Shown: in pieces, positions 14,723-21,897 of the stretch
Layout: the number at the start of each line of letters is the position of its first letter
Numbering within the stretch: position 1 is the stretch's first letter
DNA from: Methylophaga sp.
GTDB lineage: Bacteria > Pseudomonadota > Gammaproteobacteria > Nitrosococcales > Methylophagaceae
Assembly: GCA_014762585.1 (NCBI GenBank)
Contig: JABURN010000232.1
Location: forward strand, 1-22,741
Length of the DNA stretch: 22,741 nucleotides
Reading direction: 5' to 3'
The notes under the pieces: generated by a model
The model's input: only the letters and a program-made list of their open reading frames with translations
Told to the model about the DNA's origin: nothing
The model's database searches: none
Made by a program: the position numbers and the translations under genes

Positions 14723-14898
14723 TTTGGTGGGATATTTTGAGTTACGCAGCCTGGATTATCTCCGGGTTGCTTCTGCTGTGGATTCTGGCCGATGCCATCA
14801 GCGTATCGCGCGAGTTTGATGAAGAGCTGCTGGTGAGCTCCCGTGAGGGGGCAGATGAGTTGCTCGAACAGATCAAAAAAGAGGAGGGCGTGCGATGA
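14719..14898 (+). CDS. 59-aa single-span membrane protein
   Basis: A short ORF, ATG 14719 to TGA 14898, coupled at both ends by four-base ATGA overlaps, which is strong evidence that it is a real gene. It has a hydrophobic span at about 7-27 (LSYAAWIISGLLLLWILADA) and then a charged tail rich in Glu and Lys (REFDEELL, ELLEQIKKEE) that could form a cytoplasmic helix. No family recognised. GACGGAGGCAAGACA upstream supplies a ribosome site. Likely a small subunit or regulator of the APC permease encoded next. Confidence 0.72.
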   Translation: MIWWDILSYAAWIISGLLLLWILADAISVSREFDEELLVSSREGADELLEQIKKEEGVR

Positions 14899-16289
14899 CG
14901 GCAGAATCAACAACCGCAGAAAATGTACAACGCATCTCGATGTTTAAGGTGCTTAACCCTTTCCATGTATGGGCTTTAGGGGTGGGCATCGTTCTGGTCG
15001 GTGAATTCATGGGCTGGAACTTTTCGGTCGCTAAAGGCGGCGCCTATGGTGCACTGATTGCCTGCTGGGTGATCGGTCTGCTTTATAGCTGCGTTGCCAT
15101 GATCGACTCTGAAGTGACCTCAACGGTGGCTGCAGCAGGCGGTCAGTACACACAGGCCAAGCACATTATCGGCCCGTTAATGGCCTTCAATGTCGGCCTG
15201 TATCTGGTGATGGCCTACACCATGCTGGAGGCGGCAGATGCTTTGATAGTGGGTGACTTGATGACCGCAGTCGCTGCAGCCACCGGTTATGAAGGCTTGA
15301 ATCCGCAACCTTTTGTGGTGCTGACCATCGCTTTTCTGGCCTGGCTGAACTATCGCGGTGTTTTCATGACCTTAACAGTCAACTTTGTGATCACACTGTT
15401 CGCGTTTTTAGCGATTATTGCCCTGTTTGTCGGCAGTGATCCGCTGAATCCGGGCAGTGTACTTAAGCATAGTGAACTGTTAACCGAGTTGCCATACGGC
15501 TGGATTGGTGTGGTCGCAGCTCTGCAGTTTGGCATGTGGTATTACCTCGGTATTGAGGGCACCTGTCAGGCAGCAGAAGAGGTTCGAAGCGCTGGCCGTG
15601 CTATCCCGTTGGGCACGATCGGCGGTATTCTGACCCTGTTGGTTGCCGCAACACTCACCTGGTATGTGTCGACCGGTCTGATGCCCTGGCAGTATCTGGG
15701 ACAGGCAACTACACCGCTGTATGATGCGGCGTCGATTATCGGTAACCCCTCTTTGCAGGTGGTACTGTTTATCGGCACCATGTTCGCGGCCATTGCCTCT
15801 GCCAACGGTTGTATCAATGATGCAGCTCGCGCCTGGTTCTCCATGGGCAGAGACCGCTATATGCCAACCTGGTTCGGTGCTATTCATCCCCATTACCGGA
15901 CGCCTTTCAGAGCGATTATTTTCCTGATTCCGATTGCGGTGTCATTTGCTTTCACCGGGTTGCTGGATCAAGTCATCACCTTCTCAATCCTCTCGGGGCT
16001 GCTGGGCTACACCTTCATGTCAATCAACATGATGAAGTTCAGAAAAATGTGGCCGCTTGGGGTGATCAAACGGGGCTATATCCATCCGTTTCATCCTATT
16101 CCAGCACTGGTTCTGCTGGGTTTGTGCTCGGTGGTCTATTTCGCGACCTTCCTCGGCTATGGCGCCTCACTACTGTCGATCATGGCTTTCTATATCGTCG
16201 CCTCGGTGTGGTTTGTCATGCGCCGGTATCAGTTTGTGAAACGGGGTGACCAGTTCACCATGCCCTGGCCACGGCCTAAAGGCTATTGA
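14895..16289 (+). CDS. APC-superfamily permease, ethanolamine-permease-like
   Basis: A 464-aa transporter with about twelve hydrophobic spans. The N-terminal segment VWALGVGIVLVGEFMGWNFS followed by GGAYGALIA resembles ethanolamine and related amine permeases of the APC superfamily. Other family-like segments are SEVTSTVAAAGGQYTQAKH, YYLGIEGTCQAAEEVR and NGCINDAARAWFSMGRDRYMP. The substrate is not set by sequence; its place directly after the NMG operon suggests methylamine or a similar small amine (inference). The start ATG overlaps the stop of the 59-aa gene, and its TGA is followed by the ribosome site of the universal stress gene. Confidence 0.85.
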   Translation: MTAESTTAENVQRISMFKVLNPFHVWALGVGIVLVGEFMGWNFSVAKGGAYGALIACWVIGLLYSCVAMIDSEVTSTVAAAGGQYTQAKHIIGPLMAFNVGLYLVMAYTMLEAADALIVGDLMTAVAAATGYEGLNPQPFVVLTIAFLAWLNYRGVFMTLTVNFVITLFAFLAIIALFVGSDPLNPGSVLKHSELLTELPYGWIGVVAALQFGMWYYLGIEGTCQAAEEVRSAGRAIPLGTIGGILTLLVAATLTWYVSTGLMPWQYLGQATTPLYDAASIIGNPSLQVVLFIGTMFAAIASANGCINDAARAWFSMGRDRYMPTWFGAIHPHYRTPFRAIIFLIPIAVSFAFTGLLDQVITFSILSGLLGYTFMSINMMKFRKMWPLGVIKRGYIHPFHPIPALVLLGLCSVVYFATFLGYGASLLSIMAFYIVASVWFVMRRYQFVKRGDQFTMPWPRPKGY

Positions 16290-16303
16290 GGAGGAGCGTC
16301 GTC

Positions 16304-16732
16304 ATGAAAAAGATCTTATGTGCAACTGATGGCTCCCATAGCGCCCAGAAGGCGGTGGACTATGCCATCGAACTGGCCAAGCTGGCTGAGGCTGAACTGA
16401 CATTTATCCATGTCGTCATGCCAACCGGTGAGGATGTGTCTCATACCTATTTCTGGAATTCCAATGTGCTTCAGGCAGCGGATGAACAGATTCAAATGGA
16501 ATTGCATGAAGCAATGGAAAAGGCACATCAACGCGATTTGGAGCCGGTCTTCTGTACCACAGTACCGGGTCATAACATTGCCAAGGCGATTATTGATTAT
16601 GCCGAAAACAATGATCATGACCATGTGGTTACCGGCTCGGTAGGTCGTACCGGTGTTGCCAAGGTACTGCTCGGTTCTATCGCCGAGCAGGTTATCAGCA
16701 AAGCGCACTGTCCCGTGACCGTCGTGCGCTGA
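16304..16732 (+). CDS. Universal stress protein (UspA family, ATP-binding type)
   Basis: A 142-aa single-domain Usp. ILCATDGSHSAQKAV at the N terminus has Asp9. GSVGRTGVAKVLLGS at 111-125 matches the G-2x-G-9x-G-S nucleotide-binding motif, followed by the typical HCPVTVVR end. The open frame can be extended to a TTG at 16286, but ATG 16304 with GAGGAGG eight bases upstream is better. Usp genes are often cotranscribed with transporters, where some regulate transport by nucleotide binding; that role here is an inference from the 14-base spacing to the permease gene. Confidence 0.88.
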   Translation: MKKILCATDGSHSAQKAVDYAIELAKLAEAELTFIHVVMPTGEDVSHTYFWNSNVLQAADEQIQMELHEAMEKAHQRDLEPVFCTTVPGHNIAKAIIDYAENNDHDHVVTGSVGRTGVAKVLLGSIAEQVISKAHCPVTVVR

Positions 16733-16737
16733 CCCTT

Positions 16738-16768
16738 GCCCCGTAACTTCGGTTACGGGGCTTTTTTT
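16738..16768 (+). terminator. Strong UUCG-loop intrinsic terminator
   Basis: GCCCCGTAAC-ttcg-GTTACGGGGC, a perfect 10-bp stem with a UUCG tetraloop, followed by seven T. It ends the permease-usp operon five bases after the usp stop. Confidence 0.93.
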
Positions 16769-16791
16769 ACCGATCAGATAAGGAGTCAGAA

Positions 16792-17463
16792 ATGACACTG
16801 TTTATCAGTCTGATGGTTGTGACTTTTAGTGTGCTGTTGTGGTTGATGTACCGCCGTCATTACCGGCAGGTAATGCAAGACAGGGCTGCGCTTTTGAATG
16901 AAAGTCACAAAGTGATACGAATCAAGCAAAGCGTGATTGACCAGGCCGGTTTTGGTCATGTTTCGGGAGAGTTTGCCGGTAGCAGCGTGGTGTTGAAACT
17001 GGAAGTGGATAGCCTGACTGCGCGAAAGCTGCCAGTGATGTGGCTGCATATCACCATGCTCAGACGGCGTGGTAGTGAGGGCAGCCTCGATATTCTGGTC
17101 CGGCCGCAGAACAGTGATATTTTCAGTCCCGGATGGAACTGGCCCAAGCAGATCACACCCCTCAAGAGCTGGCCTCAGCATGCACGCTATTCCAGTAAAG
17201 ACAAAGCACCTGTTCTAGAAAAAATTGATAAAGATGTCAGCAGTATTTTTGCTGATCAGCGGGCCAAGGCATTGCTGATTACCCCCGAAGCTGTGCGTCT
17301 GACCTACCTGATACGCCAGGCCGACAGAGGACATTACCTGCTGCTGCGTACAGCAGATTTCGATATGCAACCGTTGGACTCTGCAGAAATCGGCGCATTA
17401 ACCCGGCAGCTTCACAACTTATTGATCAATCTGGACGGGGAAAATTATGAAAAAGCCGCCTGA
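16792..17463 (+). CDS. Membrane-anchored protein of unknown function
   Basis: A 223-aa protein. One N-terminal hydrophobic span (about 3-19) is followed by RRHYRQ, suggesting a cytoplasmic body (positive-inside rule). The rest has no motif I can name. It contains a beta-rich segment (VSGEFAGSSVVLKLEVDSL) and a C-terminal LTYLIRQADRGHYLLLRTADF. AAGGAG precedes ATG. It overlaps the next gene by 17 bases, so the two are probably cotranscribed. There is no direct evidence of a link to amine metabolism. Confidence 0.7.
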   Translation: MTLFISLMVVTFSVLLWLMYRRHYRQVMQDRAALLNESHKVIRIKQSVIDQAGFGHVSGEFAGSSVVLKLEVDSLTARKLPVMWLHITMLRRRGSEGSLDILVRPQNSDIFSPGWNWPKQITPLKSWPQHARYSSKDKAPVLEKIDKDVSSIFADQRAKALLITPEAVRLTYLIRQADRGHYLLLRTADFDMQPLDSAEIGALTRQLHNLLINLDGENYEKAA

Positions 17464-17734
17464 AAATAACCATCAAAGGCCCTGGCATCCTTATTGGGTG
17501 CTGTTGGTCGCCATCATACTTCCCGGTGTTGGGCAGGTATTAAACCAGACGCCACTGCGTGGTCTCACCATGCTGTTTTTTATGCTGGTGCTGGGCGTCG
17601 TCAGTTTTAATCTGGCCGGTCCTGATATTTCAGTTATCGGTCAATTTGCAGGTGGACTGTTCATTTATGCCCTGTCAGTGATGGATGCCTATCTCTGGGC
17701 AAGAATCCGCTGGCAGACTGCGGCAGTAGCTTGA
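17447..17734 (+). CDS. Small polytopic membrane protein
   Basis: A 95-aa hydrophobic protein with about three spans (16-32, 40-58, 66-84). The LPGVGQVLNQTPLRGLTMLF segment and the C-terminal YALSVMDAYLWARIR resemble the LPGLGQ-RG and DAY signatures of small TM2-like or DUF membrane proteins. Function unknown. It starts inside the end of the upstream gene (GGGGAAAATT before ATG), so translation is probably coupled. Confidence 0.7.
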   Translation: MKKPPENNHQRPWHPYWVLLVAIILPGVGQVLNQTPLRGLTMLFFMLVLGVVSFNLAGPDISVIGQFAGGLFIYALSVMDAYLWARIRWQTAAVA

Positions 17735-17760
17735 AAACAGGGAGTCGTTTCTGCTGCCTT

Positions 17761-17886
17761 GTACTTCCTTGGGAGTACTGCCTGAAGAGAATTATCAAAA
17801 CAGTCACGACAGGCTAAGTTCAAGTCAGGCTTTTGCAAGCTGAAAACCTGAACCTCTTTTGACAGGGTTCAAACCTGAAATAAATA
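17761..17886 (+). promoter_or_regulatory. Leader and candidate promoter of the second permease gene
   Basis: The 200-base gap holds an 18-base near-palindrome (17761-17778, GTACTTCC / GGGAGTAC), a TGAACC / GGTTCA inverted repeat (17849-17854 with 17866-17871), and a perfect TTGACA (17859-17864) followed at 16 bases by TAAATA (17881-17886). The -35 is convincing and the -10 weak. Transcription from here would give a leader of about 40 bases. Confidence 0.4.
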
Positions 17887-17934
17887 GCAAAAAGTCTCGG
17901 CAAGAAGACTGTGCATTGTAGCGGAGATGACACT

Positions 17935-19422
17935 ATGAGTGACGCTAACCACGATAAATCAAGCACCGGTTTTGGTGCCGCTAAAACAAACACAACGCCA
18001 GATCATGAGTCTCTGGAACGCTCGATAGACTGGAAACAGGGACTCGCCATAGCATCGGGCGTGCCATTATTAATTTTACCCTCGCTTGGCTATTTCCCCA
18101 TGTGGGTCGCCGCTGCCGCCATCCTGGTCTGGGGGTTGTCGGTGCTGCAGGGATTTATGCAGAATCTGGCCTATGCGGAAATGGCCACAGCCTTTCCCAA
18201 GGCCTCCGGCCTGCCCGGGTTTGCACAGCACGTTTTTACCTCCGAGGACTACCAGGGCAAATATGACAAAGGTAAGTTGATTGGTGGTTTCAGTGCCTGG
18301 AGTTACTGGTTTGCCTGGAACCCGGTGTTGGCTATCTTCGCGATACTGGTGGGCAGCTATCTGCAGGGTCTGTTCCCGGGCCTGGGTGAGCTATTTACCG
18401 AATACCAATTATCACTCGTGGCCGGTGTGGTGATCTTCAGTGGCCTCATCATTGTGAACTACTTTGGTCTTAAAGACGGCGCGGTACTGGGTTATATTCT
18501 GGCTGCCGTCTCCATCATCCCGCTGGTGGTTATGACGGCGGCACCGTTTGCGACCGGGGCGGTAGATATGGCTAATATCACCAGTTCCTGGCTGCCTGCA
18601 GACTGGTCCTGGGATATGCACCATATTCTGATTCTGTTCGGGCTGTTCGCGATAGCTCAGTGGAGTGCCTGTGCCTGGGAGACTGCGGCAATTTATGGCC
18701 CGGAATACAAAAAACCGTCTGTTGATGTACCTAAAGCCCTGTTTGTCTGCGGCGCGATCTGTCTGCTGACTTTCGTTCTGGTTCAGGCGGCCGTGATTGG
18801 TGTGCTGGGTGTGGAAGGTGTGCTGGCTGAACCCTTGTCACCGATGATTCCTGTCGCTCAGGCTGCGTTTGGTCAGTCAGGATCGGTTATCACCGTCATT
18901 ATGCTGATTGCGGCAATGATACTGATTATTCAAACCGCTTACCTCGGCTCAGCCCGTGCCATGCACTCCATGGCGCATGAAGGCAACCTGCCTAAAGTCC
19001 TGAGTAAAGTGAATGGTCACGGTACACCGGTACTGGCGATGGTGGTCATTGGTCTTTTCAACCTGGTCCTGATTTCCATGGGCACGCCGGCAGCGATTCT
19101 GGCGGCATCTGCGATTGGTTACACCTGTGCTAACGGCATCAGCCTGTTTGCCTATGTGAAAGCCAAAAAAGATCCTCGCTTTGCCAGTATTGACAGACCT
19201 TTCAAAGCACCGGCTGGCTGGAAAAACGTGGCCATGCTGTTCGGTCTGTTCAACATCCCGCTGTGTCTGGTAGGTGTGGTGTATCTGAACAGCCTGGAAG
19301 TCGGCTGGTTCTCTACCTGGGTGGGATTCATCGTGCTGGGCATGTATCTGCCAATCTGGCTGTATACCCAGCATGAGACCAGAAAATCTTCCGCACTTGC
19401 CCCTTTAGTAGCCGGTGAATGA
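17935..19422 (+). CDS. APC-superfamily amino acid/amine permease
   Basis: A 495-aa integral membrane protein with about twelve spans after a polar N terminus of roughly 45 residues. APC-type segments include IDWKQGLAIASGVPLLILPS, GFMQNLAYAEMATAFPKASG, YLGSARAMHSMAHEGNLPKV and the RPFKAPAGWKN loop near the C terminus. It differs clearly from the ethanolamine-like permease upstream. Substrate unknown. The open frame reaches back to a GTG at 17911, but ATG 17935 after GCGGAGATGA fits better. The stop is one base from the start of a 60-aa ORF. Confidence 0.85.
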   Translation: MSDANHDKSSTGFGAAKTNTTPDHESLERSIDWKQGLAIASGVPLLILPSLGYFPMWVAAAAILVWGLSVLQGFMQNLAYAEMATAFPKASGLPGFAQHVFTSEDYQGKYDKGKLIGGFSAWSYWFAWNPVLAIFAILVGSYLQGLFPGLGELFTEYQLSLVAGVVIFSGLIIVNYFGLKDGAVLGYILAAVSIIPLVVMTAAPFATGAVDMANITSSWLPADWSWDMHHILILFGLFAIAQWSACAWETAAIYGPEYKKPSVDVPKALFVCGAICLLTFVLVQAAVIGVLGVEGVLAEPLSPMIPVAQAAFGQSGSVITVIMLIAAMILIIQTAYLGSARAMHSMAHEGNLPKVLSKVNGHGTPVLAMVVIGLFNLVLISMGTPAAILAASAIGYTCANGISLFAYVKAKKDPRFASIDRPFKAPAGWKNVAMLFGLFNIPLCLVGVVYLNSLEVGWFSTWVGFIVLGMYLPIWLYTQHETRKSSALAPLVAGE

Positions 19423-19423
19423 G

Positions 19424-19606
19424 ATGAACATGGCATTAGTTTCCCGGATGCTGAAAACGGCTTACCAGTCAATCCTTGGTCTTGTTGCCGGTGGCTGGAT
19501 GTCCGGCAGTTACACGGGGGCTGTACTGACAGAGGAATATCTCTCTGAACGCGACAAGCAGGGCAACTTGCCGCACATTATTCACAGCATGCATCTATTC
19601 AGGTAG
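19424..19606 (+). CDS. 60-aa protein coupled to the second permease
   Basis: A small ORF beginning one base after the permease stop (TGAGATG), followed directly by a strong terminator, so it is transcribed with the permease. It has a mildly hydrophobic segment (SILGLVAGGWMSGSYTGAVL) and a polar tail. ATG 19430 is an alternative start. No family recognised. Coupling and the terminator position support a real gene; lack of a known homologue keeps confidence moderate. Confidence 0.5.
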   Translation: MNMALVSRMLKTAYQSILGLVAGGWMSGSYTGAVLTEEYLSERDKQGNLPHIIHSMHLFR

Positions 19607-19619
19607 TGGATGCTGATGT

Positions 19620-19650
19620 TGCCGGTATCTCTGTGGATACCGGCATTTTT
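19620..19650 (+). terminator. Intrinsic terminator after the second permease unit
   Basis: GCCGGTATC-tctgtg-GATACCGGC, a perfect 9-bp stem extended by a T-A pair, then five T. It ends the second permease unit. Confidence 0.88.
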
Positions 19651-19691
19651 ATAGCGTTTCGTAACCCCTAGGTAGTAATCCTTCTTTGGAA

Positions 19692-19720
19692 TTGTTGCAG
19701 TAGGTAGCGAAATAGATAAT
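19692..19720 (+). promoter_or_regulatory. Weak candidate promoter for the folE2 leader
   Basis: TTGTTG (19692-19697) and GATAAT (19715-19720, 5 of 6) with a 17-base spacer. The -35 is poor. If used, it gives a leader of about 200 bases containing two hairpins. Confidence 0.3.
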
Positions 19721-19726
19721 GAAACT

Positions 19727-19757
19727 GAAGCTGCTTTGATTTAAGCGATTCAGCTTC
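19727..19757 (+). other. Hairpin A in the folE2 leader
   Basis: GAAGCTG (19727-19733) pairs with CAGCTTC (19751-19757), with an optional inner CTT/AAG pairing. It lies upstream of the terminator-like hairpin in the 323-base gap before folE2. Apart from the two hairpins and the weak promoter I see nothing else in that gap. Confidence 0.4.
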
Positions 19758-19797
19758 TTCATGGTTATCCTCTAACCCGTTCTCTCGTTGGGACGTT

Positions 19798-19876
19798 GGG
19801 GGTGAACTGCCACAGTCAGAAGCATGTTCTCAATGGCATCTGGTGAAGGCAGTGGACAGTTCACCCTCCTTTTTTT
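19798..19876 (+). terminator. Terminator-like hairpin upstream of folE2
   Basis: GGGTGAACTG (19800-19809) pairs perfectly with CAGTTCACCC (19857-19866). The stem is extended inward by CCAC/GTGG across one bulged A and outward by two pairs. The loop is about 38 bases and seven T follow (19870-19876). It is 53 bases before the folE2 ATG, so it is either the end of a small RNA or an attenuator in the folE2 leader. Confidence 0.65.
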
Positions 19877-19929
19877 GGAAAACCGTGAATCACAATGACT
19901 GAGAAGTCTAGAAGATAAGGATTAGCGTT

Positions 19930-20718
19930 ATGAACCTGCCGCTCAATACTGGTCTGGAAGATGTTCAGAACACACCCGATAAACGCCAACTGGATATAGA
20001 CCAGGTCGGCATCAAATCCTTACGTTACCCGATTTTTTTCCAAAGCGATGAGCTGGGTCCCACCCGTGTCGTGGCCGACTTCAGTATGTATGTGCGATTG
20101 CCACACCATGTGAAAGGCACCCACATGTCACGCTTTATTGAATTGCTGGAACGTCCCGAGCAGGTCTTTGCCGTTGGCAACATGAATACCTTTATGCGTG
20201 ACATGCTCGACCTGCTGGAAGCTGAAAACGGCCATGTGGAAATGCGTTTTCCTTTCTTCCTGTCCAAGGCGGCGCCGGTGTCCGGTGTCACCAGCATGAT
20301 GGATTATGACGTCACCCTGAAAGCCGACATCGGCAAACAGTTTGCCTTGACCGTCAAGGCTGAAATTCCGGTGACCAGCCTGTGTCCCTGTTCCAAGAAG
20401 ATTTCTGAATATGGCGCCCATAACCAGCGTTCCCTGGTCACAGTGGAAGTCGAGGTTGATGACAGCCTGACACTGGATCAGTTGATTCGCATGGTCGAAG
20501 AACAGGCGTCGAGCCAGCTGTTCGGTCTGCTCAAGCGCCCGGATGAAAAATTCGTGACCGAATATGCCTACGATAATCCCAAGTTTGTTGAGGATCTGGT
20601 GCGTGATATTGCCGGTACGCTGGATAAAGCACCGGCTATCGGCGGCTTCAGAGTAGAGTGCGAAAACTTCGAGTCGATCCACAATCACTCGGCCTACGCG
20701 ATGATCGATCGCTTGTAA
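19930..20718 (+). CDS. folE2: GTP cyclohydrolase FolE2 (type IB)
   Basis: A 262-aa enzyme that converts GTP to 7,8-dihydroneopterin triphosphate, the first step of folate synthesis. FolE2 is the metal-flexible alternative to FolE, often used under zinc limitation (family knowledge). The segment PVTSLCPCSKKISEYGAHNQ at 147-166 holds the conserved active-site Cys and is diagnostic. MRFPFFLSKAAPVSGV at 105-120 and the C-terminal RVECENFESIHNHSAYA also fit. ATAAGGATTA precedes ATG. I see no clear Zur-type palindrome in the leader. ribBX starts ten bases after its stop, so the two probably form an operon. In this setting it would feed tetrahydrofolate, the one-carbon acceptor of NMG dehydrogenase. 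Confidence 0.93.
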   Translation: MNLPLNTGLEDVQNTPDKRQLDIDQVGIKSLRYPIFFQSDELGPTRVVADFSMYVRLPHHVKGTHMSRFIELLERPEQVFAVGNMNTFMRDMLDLLEAENGHVEMRFPFFLSKAAPVSGVTSMMDYDVTLKADIGKQFALTVKAEIPVTSLCPCSKKISEYGAHNQRSLVTVEVEVDDSLTLDQLIRMVEEQASSQLFGLLKRPDEKFVTEYAYDNPKFVEDLVRDIAGTLDKAPAIGGFRVECENFESIHNHSAYAMIDRL

Positions 20719-20728
20719 GGAGACAGTC

Positions 20729-21889
20729 ATGAACAGTGCCACCATTGCCTTCACACCGAGATCGGTACCCGCCACCATTTCGCCGATTGAGGAAATCATC
20801 GACGATATTCGCCAGGGAAAGATGGTGGTACTGATGGACGATGAGGATCGCGAAAATGAGGGCGATCTGATCATGGCAGCCGATGCTGTTGATGCCGATG
20901 CTATCAATTTCATGGCGATGCATGGACGTGGCCTTATCTGTCTTACCCTGACAGAAGAGCGCTGCCGCAAGCTGGAACTGCCGCTGATGGTCAGCCGCAA
21001 CGGCACCAGTCTGGGGACCAACTTCACGGTTTCCATTGAAGCTGCGGAAGGGGTGACGACCGGTATCTCGACAGCGGATCGTGCCCGCACCGTCCAGGCT
21101 GCCGTAGCGAAAGACGCCAAGCCGGCGGATATTGTCAGACCGGGTCACATATTCCCGCTGATGGCCCAGAATGGTGGCGTACTGGCGAGAGCAGGGCATA
21201 CCGAGGCAGGCTGTGATTTGAGCCGTCTTGCCGGACGTGAAGCGGCAGCTGTCATCTGTGAAATCATGAATGACGACGGCAGTATGGCGAGACTGCCCGA
21301 CCTGCTGAAGTTCGCTGAACAACACGGGCTGAAAGTCGGCACCATTGCGGATCTGATTCAGTACCGCCGGAGAAATGAGCGTCTGGTGGCATTCGAAGAC
21401 CGCCGTTATATCAGCACCCTCTACGGAAGTTTTGAGATGGTCAGTTACCGTGATCTGACTTCGGGACAGACCCATGTGGCCCTGATCTGCGGCGAGCCTG
21501 AGCCTGACACAGCGACGCTGGTCAGGGTACATGCACCGATTAATGACTTCGATTTGCTGGATAACCGTCGCCATGGGCATACCTGGAGTGTGGCCGAGGC
21601 GATGCGCCACATTCAGGATAACGGCGAAGGGGTGCTGCTGTTGCTCAGAGGTGATGAGATGGAATGGCAAAAGCAGGTTGAAGGCGAGCGCCATTTCGAT
21701 GAAGAGTATGTCCTCAAGCACTATGGCATCGGTGCACAAATTCTCAAAGAACTGGGTATTGGCCAGATGCGATTGATGACCTGGCCGAGAAAACTGCCAT
21801 CAATGAGTGGTTTCGGTCTGTCAGTAGAAAGCTATGTGCTGCCGGATGAGTGGAATGAACGCGCTGTAGCAGATTTACCTCGTCGTTAG
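20729..21889 (+). CDS. ribBX: 3,4-dihydroxy-2-butanone 4-phosphate synthase with degenerate GCHII domain
   Basis: A 386-aa two-domain protein. The RibB domain (about 17-217) makes the four-carbon precursor of riboflavin from ribulose 5-phosphate. It has DDEDRENEGD at 37-46, GHTEAGCDL at 157-165 and CEIMNDDG at 178-185, so it looks active. The C-terminal part follows the GTP cyclohydrolase II fold but lacks the Cys residues that bind zinc in RibA (HAPINDFDLLDNRRHGHTW in their place), so cyclohydrolase activity is not expected. This matches RibBX-type proteins of Proteobacteria. AAGGAGA precedes ATG. It is cotranscribed with folE2. Confidence 0.88.
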   Translation: MNSATIAFTPRSVPATISPIEEIIDDIRQGKMVVLMDDEDRENEGDLIMAADAVDADAINFMAMHGRGLICLTLTEERCRKLELPLMVSRNGTSLGTNFTVSIEAAEGVTTGISTADRARTVQAAVAKDAKPADIVRPGHIFPLMAQNGGVLARAGHTEAGCDLSRLAGREAAAVICEIMNDDGSMARLPDLLKFAEQHGLKVGTIADLIQYRRRNERLVAFEDRRYISTLYGSFEMVSYRDLTSGQTHVALICGEPEPDTATLVRVHAPINDFDLLDNRRHGHTWSVAEAMRHIQDNGEGVLLLLRGDEMEWQKQVEGERHFDEEYVLKHYGIGAQILKELGIGQMRLMTWPRKLPSMSGFGLSVESYVLPDEWNERAVADLPRR

Positions 21890-21897
21890 GCCCCGCC

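Noticed and set aside
17761..17778. Intrinsic terminator after the 95-aa membrane protein gene
   Set aside because: The palindrome GTACTTCCTTGGGAGTAC has no T-tract after it and a very tight loop, so it was kept only as a repeat in the leader.
19798..19876. FMN or tetrahydrofolate riboswitch before folE2-ribBX
   Set aside because: The conserved core sequences of these riboswitches, as I know them, are not present. Only a terminator-like hairpin and one other stem can be supported.
20128..21739. Long minus-strand open frames opposite folE2 and ribBX (up to 363 codons)
   Set aside because: The plus strand carries unmistakable FolE2 and RibB motifs over the same stretch. The antisense translations show no recognisable domain.
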